Origin: an archaeon
Lineage (GTDB): Archaea; Iainarchaeota; Iainarchaeia; CSSED10-239
Assembly: GCA_029563035.1 (NCBI GenBank)
Contig: JAKQTP010000076.1
Location: 1 to 64,000 of the forward strand
Length of the DNA stretch: 64,000 nt
Direction of reading: 5' to 3'
Shown: piece after piece, positions 8,618 to 16,687 of the stretch
Layout of the letters: each line of letters begins with the position of its first letter
Numbering within the stretch: the stretch's first letter is position 1
Translations under genes and position numbers: made by a program
Notes under the pieces: model-generated
Seen by the model: only the letters and a program-made list of their open reading frames with translations
Database searches by the model: none
What the model was told of the DNA's origin: nothing

Positions 8618-9130
8618 ATGGAAAATAAATTACCAATAACAAGATTAAACAAATTTTTTTCTGAAGACGACTATAATTTACATATCGAAATGGGGATGGA
8701 ATATCTTCATGGAGATTTGAACATGAAAGTTGTTCTTTATCAGGTTGACCGAACAATAACAGGCAACGACGATGTTTATGGTGAAGCCGGAAAAGATGAT
8801 ATAAAATTTAAACCACCAATTGAATTTAATGCTTTGGTTCATGTTCTTGCTGCAGAAAATAAGTCTTACAAATTAGGGTTATTAAGATATCTTGAACCTG
8901 GTAATATGGTAATATCTGTTTATACTAAAACATTAGAAGATCTTCAAATTGATGTAAGATTTGGTGATTATATTGGTTATGCCGATAGTGAAAAAAGAAT
9001 AAGATTTTATAATGTTGTGAATGATGGAAAGGTTAATGCTGATAATAAACACCACCACTTCGGTTATAAACCTTCTTATAGAACAATAATTTGTGCACCA
9101 GTACAAGAAAACGAATTTAGAGGAATTTAA
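8618..9130 (+). CDS. Candidate neck protein, T4 gp14-like
   Basis: A 170-aa protein with no membrane segment and a beta-rich composition. The layout VVLYQVDRTITGNDDVYGEA, then a central region with PGNMVISVYT, then GDYIGYADSEKRIRFYNV, is similar in pattern to the gp14 neck proteins of T4-like phages. In those, a virion-assembly motif is followed by a statement-like GDxIYF segment. I judge this by eye, so the assignment is tentative. The context is strong: it is followed by the gp15-like and gp18-like genes, and a gp13-like gene is nearby. In T4 the order is 13-14-15-18-19. It ends one base before the next ATG, so the two genes are surely cotranscribed. Confidence 0.55.
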   Translation: MENKLPITRLNKFFSEDDYNLHIEMGMEYLHGDLNMKVVLYQVDRTITGNDDVYGEAGKDDIKFKPPIEFNALVHVLAAENKSYKLGLLRYLEPGNMVISVYTKTLEDLQIDVRFGDYIGYADSEKRIRFYNVVNDGKVNADNKHHHFGYKPSYRTIICAPVQENEFRGI

Positions 9131-9131
9131 T

Positions 9132-9737
9132 ATGAAAAAAATCATTATAAATGAACAACAATTAAACTTTTTATTGGAACAACAAGGAATTGATGATTTT
9201 TTTGAAATGATGTCTGAAACATTCCCTGATTCAGTTTATATTATGCAATTTATAAAAGATTTTATAACCAAATCTGGTTGTAAATCTATTAAAGTTGATT
9301 CGTTTAAATATCCTGCGCTAGGCTTATCAACAATAAACGGAATTGTCCTCAATATAAAGGTATTTTCATTAGAATTATCATATTTTCTTTATGTTTTATT
9401 TCATGAAATTGCACATCAATATCAATATAAAAAATATGGTATCGATAAAATGTATGGTTGTTATACTAGGGATTTATCATTGAGAGAGGGGGCGTTATTT
9501 ATGAAATATTGTGAAAATATTGCTGATGAATTTGCAATGAGAAAATTAAGAGAATTAAAAAAATATTTTGGTGATAAACTAAAAATCACAAATCAAGAAT
9601 CTAAAGTATACCAAGATACTCCTATTGAATATTTTGAAAAACTTATTGAAAAATTCATTAAAATAATAGAACAAAAAGGATATAATGATAAAAATGAAAT
9701 TACTGAAATATTATATAATTTTATAAAAAACGGATAA
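9132..9737 (+). CDS. Zincin-type metalloprotease-like protein
   Basis: A 201-aa protein with a clear HEIAHQYQYKKYG motif (His 91, Glu 92, His 95), the HExxH zinc site of zincin metallopeptidases. A third ligand could be the Glu in ENIADEFAMRKL about 45 residues later, the spacing seen in gluzincin-like phage proteins. The N-terminus MKKIIINEQQLNFLL looks like a short leader that could contact a partner. No signal peptide or membrane helix is seen. The ATG at 9132 lies one base after the previous stop; I preferred it over an in-frame upstream start inside the previous gene. Its place between neck genes suggests a role in virion maturation or as a structural protein, but that is inference. Confidence 0.65.
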   Translation: MKKIIINEQQLNFLLEQQGIDDFFEMMSETFPDSVYIMQFIKDFITKSGCKSIKVDSFKYPALGLSTINGIVLNIKVFSLELSYFLYVLFHEIAHQYQYKKYGIDKMYGCYTRDLSLREGALFMKYCENIADEFAMRKLRELKKYFGDKLKITNQESKVYQDTPIEYFEKLIEKFIKIIEQKGYNDKNEITEILYNFIKNG

Positions 9738-9738
9738 A

Positions 9739-10989
9739 ATGACATTGCCAAGAAAAACAAATATTAATGTATATCGACAAATTGGAACTGAGCCAACAGA
9801 AAAAGAACTTATTCCGAGAAGGCAAGAACTACTCGATAGAATAACAAAATCTGACACATATTTACCAGATCCGATTTTACATGACGATTTGGATAAAGGA
9901 ATGTTAGAATATATTAACGATAATTTAAAAGTAGTTTCAGATGGCGTTCAAATTCCAATTATTCCAAAAATTTTAACAGTACAAAGATGGGGTGAAATAT
10001 CAAACACTTGGACATTCACAGATGAAGATGGTAATATGAAAGTCCCTTTTGTTGGTGTTATCCGTAAACCAGACGTTCAACCCGGTACAAATCCCGTCAT
10101 ACAACGAACTATTCCTGATAGAAGACAAGTTTTTTATGCTACAGTTAAAACATGGGATGGACAACAAAACGGTGCTGATGTTTATAAAATACCACAGCCT
10201 GTCGCTGTTGATATAGGATACGAAGTCACCATTGTTTGTCAAAAATTTAGAGATTTAAACAGATTTAATAGAATTGTTCTTCAAAAATTTGCATCAAGAC
10301 AATCATACACAAAAGTCAAAGGACATTATATTCCAATTATATTAGAAAGAATTAGTGATAATTCACCAATTGAAGCACTAGAAGGTCGTAGGTTTTATTT
10401 GCAAACATATGAATTTACAATGCTTGGATTTTTAATTGATCCCGATGAATTCGAAGTGAAACCAGCAATTAATAGAGTATTGTTATTACATGAATTTATG
10501 GGTGGTAAATCAATACAAAAAGATATACACCAAAGAGGTATTGAAGTAAAAACCGCAACATTTATTAGTGATGGTGTTACTACATCATATAGTGTTGGTG
10601 AACTTATTGGTTATTTATTCTTTGTTTCAATAAATGGATTGGTACAACAAAAAGATATTGATTATTATTGGATAGGACAAACATCACGAATTTCTTTTGT
10701 TACACCACCAGTCGAGGGTAGCCGAATAATGGTAATGTATTATGCTGGAAGAAGTGGTGTATTTTATGATAATTATGGTGAAATTTTACGATTAACACAT
10801 CAAAATTTTGTTTATACCGATTCACTCTCTTTCACAGTTACCAATGATATAAAAAGTGTTGTTTATATTGAAATTAACGGTCTTGTTGATGAAATTGAAA
10901 TTGGATATGAGGTTTCAGATGTAAATACAGTAACACTATTAGATACCCCAATAGTAGGATCGCGAATTAGTATTTGTTATTTGTATTAA
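9739..10989 (+). CDS. Tail terminator / sheath stabiliser, T4 gp15-like
   Basis: The protein caps the finished tail tube and sheath and docks the tail on the neck. Residues about 140-245 match T4 gp15 in pattern: a PVAVDIGYEVTIVCQKFRDL segment (T4: PSPIKMIYELSIFTRYEDDM), then IPIILERISDNSPIEALEGR, then the LQTYEFTMLGFLIDP strand (T4: IEWSLTFEVNGWMYPP). T4 gp15 is about 270 aa; this protein has 416. The extra C-terminal part (about 260-416) is two related beta domains, each with an xxINGLV segment and ending in SRIxxxYY or SRISICYL. These could be a neck-decorating extension. The gene starts two bases after the metalloprotease gene ends. Confidence 0.8.
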   Translation: MTLPRKTNINVYRQIGTEPTEKELIPRRQELLDRITKSDTYLPDPILHDDLDKGMLEYINDNLKVVSDGVQIPIIPKILTVQRWGEISNTWTFTDEDGNMKVPFVGVIRKPDVQPGTNPVIQRTIPDRRQVFYATVKTWDGQQNGADVYKIPQPVAVDIGYEVTIVCQKFRDLNRFNRIVLQKFASRQSYTKVKGHYIPIILERISDNSPIEALEGRRFYLQTYEFTMLGFLIDPDEFEVKPAINRVLLLHEFMGGKSIQKDIHQRGIEVKTATFISDGVTTSYSVGELIGYLFFVSINGLVQQKDIDYYWIGQTSRISFVTPPVEGSRIMVMYYAGRSGVFYDNYGEILRLTHQNFVYTDSLSFTVTNDIKSVVYIEINGLVDEIEIGYEVSDVNTVTLLDTPIVGSRISICYLY

Positions 10990-10993
10990 AAAA

Positions 10994-11161
10994 TTATTCG
11001 TCATACAAATCCTTTTTTTTACTTCTGTTTGGCGTCTTATCAAGCGTCTCAATCCACTTTTCAATTACTCGATACATTTTTAAACCAGTTTTTTCACAAT
11101 AAGCTTTCAATATTTCATGATGTTTCTTACTGATTTTAATATTTTTACTTGGTGTTCCCAT
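10994..11161 (-). CDS. Ribbon-helix-helix DNA-binding protein (55 aa)
   Basis: A 55-aa basic protein, MGTPSKNIKISKKHHEILKA and onwards, ending KKKDLYDE. It has the ribbon-helix-helix layout: one short strand (KNIKIS), helix A (KKHHEILKAYCEKTG) and helix B (LKMYRVIEKWIETLD), as in Arc, MetJ and CopG-like repressors and many phage regulators. RHH proteins bind DNA as dimers through the strand. The gene ends five bases from the gp15-like gene, on the opposite strand, and starts 130 bases before the sheath gene. A TATTTAT box (complement of 11169-11175) is seven bases upstream of the ATG. It could regulate the sheath operon or its own promoter. Specific targets are not visible. Confidence 0.75.
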   Translation of the reverse strand: MGTPSKNIKISKKHHEILKAYCEKTGLKMYRVIEKWIETLDKTPNRSKKKDLYDE

Positions 11162-11290
11162 ATTATAGATAAATAATAGTAAAAAAAGATAAATTACTAT
11201 CTTTTAATTTTTTTTCATTTGACCCTTTGATAAAAACAAAGATATTTATCTGTAATAACAGTAATAAATAATTTAACTAAATAAAAATCA
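11162..11290. promoter_or_regulatory. Intergenic regulatory region before tail sheath gene
   Basis: A perfect 8-bp inverted repeat, AAAAGATA (11184-11191) and TATCTTTT (11198-11205) with a 6-base loop, is followed by a T-rich run. It could be a weak terminator, or a binding site for the nearby RHH protein. A TATTTAT box lies at 11243-11249 on the plus strand, 41 bases before the sheath ATG. A minus strand box (11169-11175) faces the RHH gene. Confidence 0.4.
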
Positions 11291-14107
11291 ATGGCTACAT
11301 CAAAAAGAGTTTTCGTTTCTCCAGGTGTTTATACCTCTGAGAAAGATTTAACATTCGTTGCTCAAAGCGTTGGTGTGACAACACTGGGTTTAGTTGGTGA
11401 AACACTAAAAGGTCCAGCTTTTGAGCCAGTTTTAATAAAAACATATGACGAATTCAGAACATTTTTTGGATCAACTTCACCTTTAAAAGACGGTAATGGT
11501 AATCCTGCCTATGAACTCCCATATTTTGCAAAATCATATCTACGGGAATCAAATCAATTATTTGTAACAAGAATACTTGGTTTAACTGGATACTTACCAA
11601 ATAAAACATTTGCTCTAAAAACTATTGGTGGTGTAATTGTAAATACAGAATCAACACCAACACAAACCAACGGTACACTTGATTTACTTAATGTTGAATC
11701 ATTCGAGTTTTATAATGTTTTAAGCGGAAAAACAGCAAATGACGGTAGTTCAATTATTGACTGGATTAGCGAACAAACTTTTGTAAATGAATCATGGTTC
11801 ACAATTGGACTAGTTCCTACAGCATCAATTGAAACATTAACCGGTGAACAAGTAAATGGTCCTATTGGTAATGTAACTAATTTCGCATGGGCAAATAATT
11901 TTCTCAATCCAACTGGTGATGGTGTTTTTTCTTACTTGTTTGTTTATGATGATGGTATGGATAGATTTATTGTAAGCCAATTTGAATATCCATCAACAAC
12001 AAACGAATATGATAATATAGCTGTCGCTGAATTTAGACCAAGAGGCCGTTATGTTACATCAACATTAACTTTAACAGTTACTAATAATACAGGATTTACA
12101 ATGTCTTCAAATGACATTGAAACGAATCCGTTAGGTGAATTTATTTTAACTATTAATCCTGATGACGCAAATATGCCAGCAAAAACATTTACTTGTTCAA
12201 TGGATAGAACATCTAGTAAATATGTGACAAAAGTATTGGGTACTGGTGTATTTGATAGAAATTATATGGATTATCCTATTTATGTGTTTGAATCTTATCC
12301 AATATTAGTTGAATCACTATATAAACGTGGTTTAATTAGGGGATTAAGCCTTGATGTGGTTTATCATCCGGTTGGTAATGATTTCATGACAGAATGGAAA
12401 ACAGCAGAATCACCATTTATTGTATCAGAAGTGCGTGGTGGTGTTGTTAATGATTTGTTTAAATTTATTGCAATATCTGATGGTAATGCATCAAACGTAC
12501 AAGTAAAAATTTCAATATTAAATATTGACCTTGATACTGCAGAATTTGACGTTCTTATTCGCGATTTTAATGATACCGATGATAATATGGTTGTTCTTGA
12601 AAGATTTTCAAGATGTTCAATGAACCCAGATCTTCCTGGCTTTATCGGTTTAAAAATTGGAACGTATGATACTGAATATGAACTTAAATCCAAATATGTG
12701 ATGTTAGAATTAGCGGAAGATTTCCCAATAGATGCTGTTCCATCAGGATTTAGAGGTTATGCCACTGATCAACTATCTGGCGATGCAATTTTGGGTGGTG
12801 TGCTTTATAAAACACAATATTACATTGCAGGTGATATTGTCACATATGATGCAACTGGTGTACCAGAAGATCAATCAGGTGATAGAATCAAAAGGGTTAT
12901 GTTAGGATTATCAACACAATTTGGATATGATAACAGTATGTTTAATTTTAAAGGTGTAAACCCAACAACAACCACAACAGGATTCCACCTTTCATCACAA
13001 GCATCAACTTTAACTGGTAATACAAATACTGGTTTTGAATTTGATTGTACACCATATGACCTTGAAGGAATAAATAAAGGCGAACTCGAATCGGTATCAA
13101 AACGCAAATTTACTCTAGCATTGGCAGGTGGATTTGATGGCTGGGATATATACAGAGATGTTAGAACATTTGGTGATGCATATAAATTTGGAAAAACAAC
13201 ATATGATGATAATAACACTAATAATGGTGGTGTGTTTAATTCTACTGTCGGTAATTCTGACTATTATGCATATAAGGCAGGTATTGACACGTTTAACAAC
13301 CCGGAAGCAATTGATATAAATCTCTTTGCAACACCTGGTATTAACTTTTATGAACACGCATCATTAACTGAAGAAGCTATTGATATGGTTGAAAACGAGA
13401 GAGCTGACTCACTTTATATTATATCAACACCAAACGTAACAACAGCTGATGAAATTATTGATATGATGGATACAATTGATTTGGATTCTAATTATTCCGC
13501 CACATACTGGCCATGGATACAAGTTAGAGACAATGAAAATTCAACACAATTATATATTCCACCAACTGGTGAAGTTCTCAGGAATATGGCATTAACAGAT
13601 AATGTTTCGTATCCTTGGTTTGCAACTGCAGGATATTCAAGAGGTATTGTTAACGCAATCAAAGCTCTTAAAAAATTAACACTTGATGAAAGAGATGAAC
13701 TTTATAAAATGAGAATTAATCCAATAGCAACTTTTTCTGATACTGGCCCTATTATTTGGGGTAATAAAACACTTCAAATACGAGAATCTGCTCTTGATAG
13801 AATTAATGTTAGAAGATTATTATTAAGAGCAAGAAAACTCATAGCAGCGGTCGCTGTCCGATTACTATTTGAACAAAATGACGAACAAGTTAGAAACGAA
13901 TTTACTAGACTTGTTAACCCAATTCTTGAGGCTATTAAAAAAGAAAGAGGACTTTATGATTTCAGATTAGTAGTATCTAATGATCCTGAAGATATTGATG
14001 CAAATACTCTTAGAGGTAAAATTTACATTAAACCAACAAGATCATTAGAATATATTGATATTGAATTTATCATAACACCAACAGGAGCTTCATTTGAGAA
14101 TATCTAA
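11291..14107 (+). CDS. Tail sheath protein, T4 gp18-like
   Basis: Subunit of the contractile sheath that drives the tail tube into the host. The start MATSKRVFVSPGVYTSEKDL is the classic sheath N-terminus (xxSPGVYxxExDL), followed by GLVGETLKGPAFEPVLI and YDEFRTFFG. The C-terminal part has the conserved sheath core (GPIIWGNKTL, then RINVRRLLLRARKLI, ending in an FRLVVSND segment and an IDIEFIITPTG strand). The 938 aa length exceeds T4 gp18 (659 aa); the surplus sits in the middle, where sheath proteins carry surface-exposed insertion domains. A terminator follows 24 bases after the stop, so the transcript with upstream neck genes probably ends here. Confidence 0.95.
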   Translation: MATSKRVFVSPGVYTSEKDLTFVAQSVGVTTLGLVGETLKGPAFEPVLIKTYDEFRTFFGSTSPLKDGNGNPAYELPYFAKSYLRESNQLFVTRILGLTGYLPNKTFALKTIGGVIVNTESTPTQTNGTLDLLNVESFEFYNVLSGKTANDGSSIIDWISEQTFVNESWFTIGLVPTASIETLTGEQVNGPIGNVTNFAWANNFLNPTGDGVFSYLFVYDDGMDRFIVSQFEYPSTTNEYDNIAVAEFRPRGRYVTSTLTLTVTNNTGFTMSSNDIETNPLGEFILTINPDDANMPAKTFTCSMDRTSSKYVTKVLGTGVFDRNYMDYPIYVFESYPILVESLYKRGLIRGLSLDVVYHPVGNDFMTEWKTAESPFIVSEVRGGVVNDLFKFIAISDGNASNVQVKISILNIDLDTAEFDVLIRDFNDTDDNMVVLERFSRCSMNPDLPGFIGLKIGTYDTEYELKSKYVMLELAEDFPIDAVPSGFRGYATDQLSGDAILGGVLYKTQYYIAGDIVTYDATGVPEDQSGDRIKRVMLGLSTQFGYDNSMFNFKGVNPTTTTTGFHLSSQASTLTGNTNTGFEFDCTPYDLEGINKGELESVSKRKFTLALAGGFDGWDIYRDVRTFGDAYKFGKTTYDDNNTNNGGVFNSTVGNSDYYAYKAGIDTFNNPEAIDINLFATPGINFYEHASLTEEAIDMVENERADSLYIISTPNVTTADEIIDMMDTIDLDSNYSATYWPWIQVRDNENSTQLYIPPTGEVLRNMALTDNVSYPWFATAGYSRGIVNAIKALKKLTLDERDELYKMRINPIATFSDTGPIIWGNKTLQIRESALDRINVRRLLLRARKLIAAVAVRLLFEQNDEQVRNEFTRLVNPILEAIKKERGLYDFRLVVSNDPEDIDANTLRGKIYIKPTRSLEYIDIEFIITPTGASFENI

Positions 14108-14130
14108 TATTCATTTTTTTAATTAATGAG

Positions 14131-14162
14131 AAAAGAGGTGATTTAAACACCTCTTTTTTTTT
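14131..14162 (+). terminator. Rho-independent terminator after tail sheath gene
   Basis: GAGGTG (14135-14140), a 7-base AT loop, CACCTC (14148-14153) and nine T's. The stem extends by A-T pairs on both sides. It closely follows the sheath stop codon. Confidence 0.85.
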
Positions 14163-14174
14163 ATTTAAAAATCC

Positions 14175-14330
14175 CCAGAATACTAGTTCCAGAATACTAG
14201 TTCTAGAATACTAGTTCCAGAAAAAATAATTAAAATATATAAAATCTAGTATCTATGTTCCAGTACCTGGGTTCCAGTACCTGGGTTCCAGTTTTTTATA
14301 TTCTAGTATACTAGTATTATTACTGGAACC
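14175..14330. repeat. Palindromic short tandem repeat array between sheath and tube genes
   Basis: Three tandem 14-bp units (14175-14188, 14189-14202, 14203-14216) have consensus CCAGAATACTAGTT, plus a partial fourth. Then come two copies of GTTCCAGTACCTGG (14257-14270, 14271-14284) and a partial. A perfect palindrome CTAGTATACTAG lies at 14303-14314. GGTTCCAG (14284-14291) pairs with CTGGAACC (14323-14330), so the palindrome lies inside a larger hairpin. Nothing here is coding. Possible roles are an origin, a protein-binding array or a structured RNA; I cannot choose. Confidence 0.75.
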
Positions 14331-14504
14331 TAGTTGCTGGGCCGAAAAAATACAATTTTTTTTTGAGAAAGTCAAGTTTTTCTGAAAAAATTAAAAATTA
14401 TTGAATATATACTATTTATAGTAATAATATAATAAATGAAAAATTTTTTTTAGTTTGAATATATTTATAAGAAAACAATAAACAAATTAATATAAAAATG
14501 CACA
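14331..14504 (+). promoter_or_regulatory. AT-rich leader with two candidate late promoter boxes
   Basis: Very AT-rich, non-coding. TATTTAT occurs at 14413-14419 and 14462-14468, the latter 36 bases before the tube gene ATG. No hairpin with a T-tract and no ORF of note. Confidence 0.45.
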
Positions 14505-14993
14505 ATGGCTGACTTATTAATGAAGATGCCCGTACCTTACGAGCCTAAAAGAAAAAATAGATTTATTTTAAGATTTCCTTCAAGTTTAGGAATTAATGAA
14601 TGGTATGTATTTTCTGCCAATAGACCTAGTATGAAAATTAACTCTACTGAAATTCAATTTTTAAATACATCAACTTATGTTGCAGGTAGATTTGTATGGG
14701 ATGAATTACGTGTTCAATTTAGAGATCCGATTGGCCCTTCAGCTTCACAGGCGTTAATGGAATGGGTACGTTTACATGCAGAATCTGTTACGGGGAGAAT
14801 GGGTTACGCTGCTGGGTATAAGAAAGACATCGAATTAGATATGCTCGATCCTACTGGCGTTGTAGTTGAAAAATGGATACTTCAAGGAACATTTTTAACT
14901 AATATAAATTTTGGTGATCTTGATTATTCAAGAGATGATATTGCAACTATTGAATGTAGTTTACGTATGGATCGTTGTATACAAGTATATTAA
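14505..14993 (+). CDS. Tail tube protein, T4 gp19-like
   Basis: Subunit of the inner tail tube through which DNA passes. It has 162 aa, the same as T4 gp19 (163 aa). Visible family features are the N-terminal KRKNRFILRFPSSLGINEW strand and the C-terminal NFGDLDYSRDDIATIECSL segment, where gp19-type proteins carry a conserved G-DLxYSxDxIATIE pattern ending the beta barrel. There is no signal or membrane segment. In T4-like tail clusters gp18 and gp19 are adjacent; here they are separated by 398 bases with a terminator, repeats and new promoter boxes, so the tube has its own transcription unit. This would allow the very high expression both proteins need. Confidence 0.9.
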   Translation: MADLLMKMPVPYEPKRKNRFILRFPSSLGINEWYVFSANRPSMKINSTEIQFLNTSTYVAGRFVWDELRVQFRDPIGPSASQALMEWVRLHAESVTGRMGYAAGYKKDIELDMLDPTGVVVEKWILQGTFLTNINFGDLDYSRDDIATIECSLRMDRCIQVY

Positions 14994-15014
14994 TATGTAA
15001 TTTTTTTACATATC

Positions 15015-15047
15015 CTTGACAACCTCAAATAAAATCCGTATATTTAT
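15015..15047 (+). promoter_or_regulatory. Promoter of the homing endonuclease gene
   Basis: TTG (15015-15017), a 21-base spacer and TATATTTA (15039-15046), close to the Bacteroidota pattern. The box overlaps a TATTTAT heptamer (15041-15047), so host-type and phage late recognition cannot be separated. The ATG follows after 15 bases. Confidence 0.45.
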
Positions 15048-15062
15048 TGAAAAATTAAATAT

Positions 15063-16646
15063 ATGGATTTTTCTTTTTTTACTACAAATAACAAATCTGG
15101 CTATAAAACAAGAGAAAAATGGTTAAAAGAAAACCACATTGATTTATATAATCAAATTATTAATTATTCAAAAAAATTTAACTATGATTTAAGTTTTAAA
15201 GAAAAAATATGGTTTTATTTTAACAAATTAACAGAGCGTCCAAAATGTAAAACATGTGGAAAAGAAATTAAATTTAGGGAAAGGTTTGATAAACCATATG
15301 GTGATTTTTGTTCATTAAATTGTATTAATAATAATAAAGATGAAATGATTAAAAGGCAAAAGGCAACATTCCAACGAAAATATAATGTTGATTTTTATCC
15401 TGAACATAAAGATTTTTTAATAAAACAAAGAAAAACCAAATTAGAAAGATATAATAATGAATATTACAATAATTTAGAAAAAGCAAAAAAAACAAAGTAT
15501 GAACGATATGGGAATGAAAAATATATTAATACTGAGAAATATAAAATAACTTGTATTAAGAAATATGGTGTTGATAATTATTCTAAGTCAAGTAATTATC
15601 GAAATCAGATCGTGAAAAAATATAAATCACTTTATCCGGATATAAATTTTGTTCATGTTGGTAAATTGATGGTTATTATAAAATGTCATGAATGCGGTAA
15701 AGAAAGTGAATTAACTAAACAATTATTATATGAAAGATATAAACGTGGATATTCTGTATGTTTACATTGTAACCCAATTGGACAATCGAATAGAAGTGGA
15801 TATGAAGATGAAATATGTGAATTTTTAAATTCAATATCTATTGAACATGAAAAGACAACCAAAAAGGTATTAAAAAGAAAAGAGTTAGATATTTTTATTC
15901 CAAGTCATAAATTAGCAATTGAATTTGATGGATTATATTGGCATAATGAATTATTTGTCACATCAGAATATCATTTAAATAAAACTATTGGGTGTCAAAA
16001 AAAAGATATTGAATTGATTCATATATTTGAAGATGAATGGTTATTCAAAAGAGAGATTGTCGAATCAATAATCAAGAATAGATTAGGTAAAACGGATATC
16101 AATATTTTTGCTAGGAAATGTGAAATTAAAGAAATCGATTCAAACACATGTAAGGATTTTCTTATTAATAATCATATTCAAGGAAATGTTAATTCCAAAA
16201 TTAAAATTGGTTTATATTATAAAAATGATTTGGTTTCTGTTATGACTTTTTCAAAAGGCAGAATTGTTGTTGGTGGTAAAAATAATGAATGGGAATTAAC
16301 GAGATTTTGTAACAAAATTAATGTTAATGTTATTGGTGGTGCTAGTAAATTATTTAATTATTTTCTTAAAACATATTCTCCCACAAAAATTATTTCTTAT
16401 TCTGATATTAGATTATTTGATGGTAATTTATATGAAAAATTGGGTTTCAAAAGAAAATCTCAATCAAAACCAAATTATTGGTATGTAATAAATAATCAAA
16501 GATATCATAGATTTAATTTTAGAAAATCAATACTAGTTAAAGAAGGTTATGATAAAAATAAAACAGAAAGGGAAATTATGTTTGATAGGAAAATATATAG
16601 AATTTATGATTGTGGACACATTAAATGGGAATTTAATGTACTTTAA
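15063..16646 (+). CDS. Free-standing homing endonuclease (EDxHD / Vsr-like)
   Basis: A 527-aa selfish endonuclease inserted between tube and assembly genes. The N-terminal half has a CxxC-type zinc ribbon (CKTCGKEIKF then CSLNC) and repeated basic KKYGVDNY-like helical elements, typical of DNA-binding arrays in phage homing endonucleases. A second zinc pair is CHECGKE with CLHC. The catalytic core, about residues 255-330, shows RSGYEDEICEFL, ELDIFIPSHKLAIEFDGLYW and IELIHIFEDEW. This is the pattern of the EDxHD/Vsr-like PD-(D/E)xK nucleases described for I-Bth0305I. It has its own promoter and A/T-rich codons. It should cut an allele of the neighbouring tail region lacking it. It is not part of virion assembly. 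Confidence 0.85.
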   Translation: MDFSFFTTNNKSGYKTREKWLKENHIDLYNQIINYSKKFNYDLSFKEKIWFYFNKLTERPKCKTCGKEIKFRERFDKPYGDFCSLNCINNNKDEMIKRQKATFQRKYNVDFYPEHKDFLIKQRKTKLERYNNEYYNNLEKAKKTKYERYGNEKYINTEKYKITCIKKYGVDNYSKSSNYRNQIVKKYKSLYPDINFVHVGKLMVIIKCHECGKESELTKQLLYERYKRGYSVCLHCNPIGQSNRSGYEDEICEFLNSISIEHEKTTKKVLKRKELDIFIPSHKLAIEFDGLYWHNELFVTSEYHLNKTIGCQKKDIELIHIFEDEWLFKREIVESIIKNRLGKTDINIFARKCEIKEIDSNTCKDFLINNHIQGNVNSKIKIGLYYKNDLVSVMTFSKGRIVVGGKNNEWELTRFCNKINVNVIGGASKLFNYFLKTYSPTKIISYSDIRLFDGNLYEKLGFKRKSQSKPNYWYVINNQRYHRFNFRKSILVKEGYDKNKTEREIMFDRKIYRIYDCGHIKWEFNVL

Positions 16647-16664
16647 TAAAAATTTTTTGTATAA

Positions 16665-16671
16665 TATTTAT
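16665..16671 (+). promoter_or_regulatory. Candidate late promoter box before gp26-like gene
   Basis: TATTTAT, 16 bases before the ATG at 16688. It restores transcription of the tail assembly genes downstream of the inserted endonuclease gene. Confidence 0.4.
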
Positions 16672-16687
16672 AAAAAAAATAAAGTAA

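Noticed and set aside
8539..8652. N-terminal 38-residue extension of the helicase gene
   Set aside because: It overlaps the divergent promoter region and the start of the gp14-like gene, and its composition looks random.
12364..13357. Several minus-strand ORFs of 80-115 aa inside the sheath gene, and other antisense or shadow ORFs elsewhere
   Set aside because: They overlap strong coding frames, have odd composition (rich in Ser, Val or Leu) and lack promoters or leaders.
14175..14330. Short repeats considered as a CRISPR array
   Set aside because: The units are contiguous 14-mers with no spacers of constant length, and no cas gene is near.
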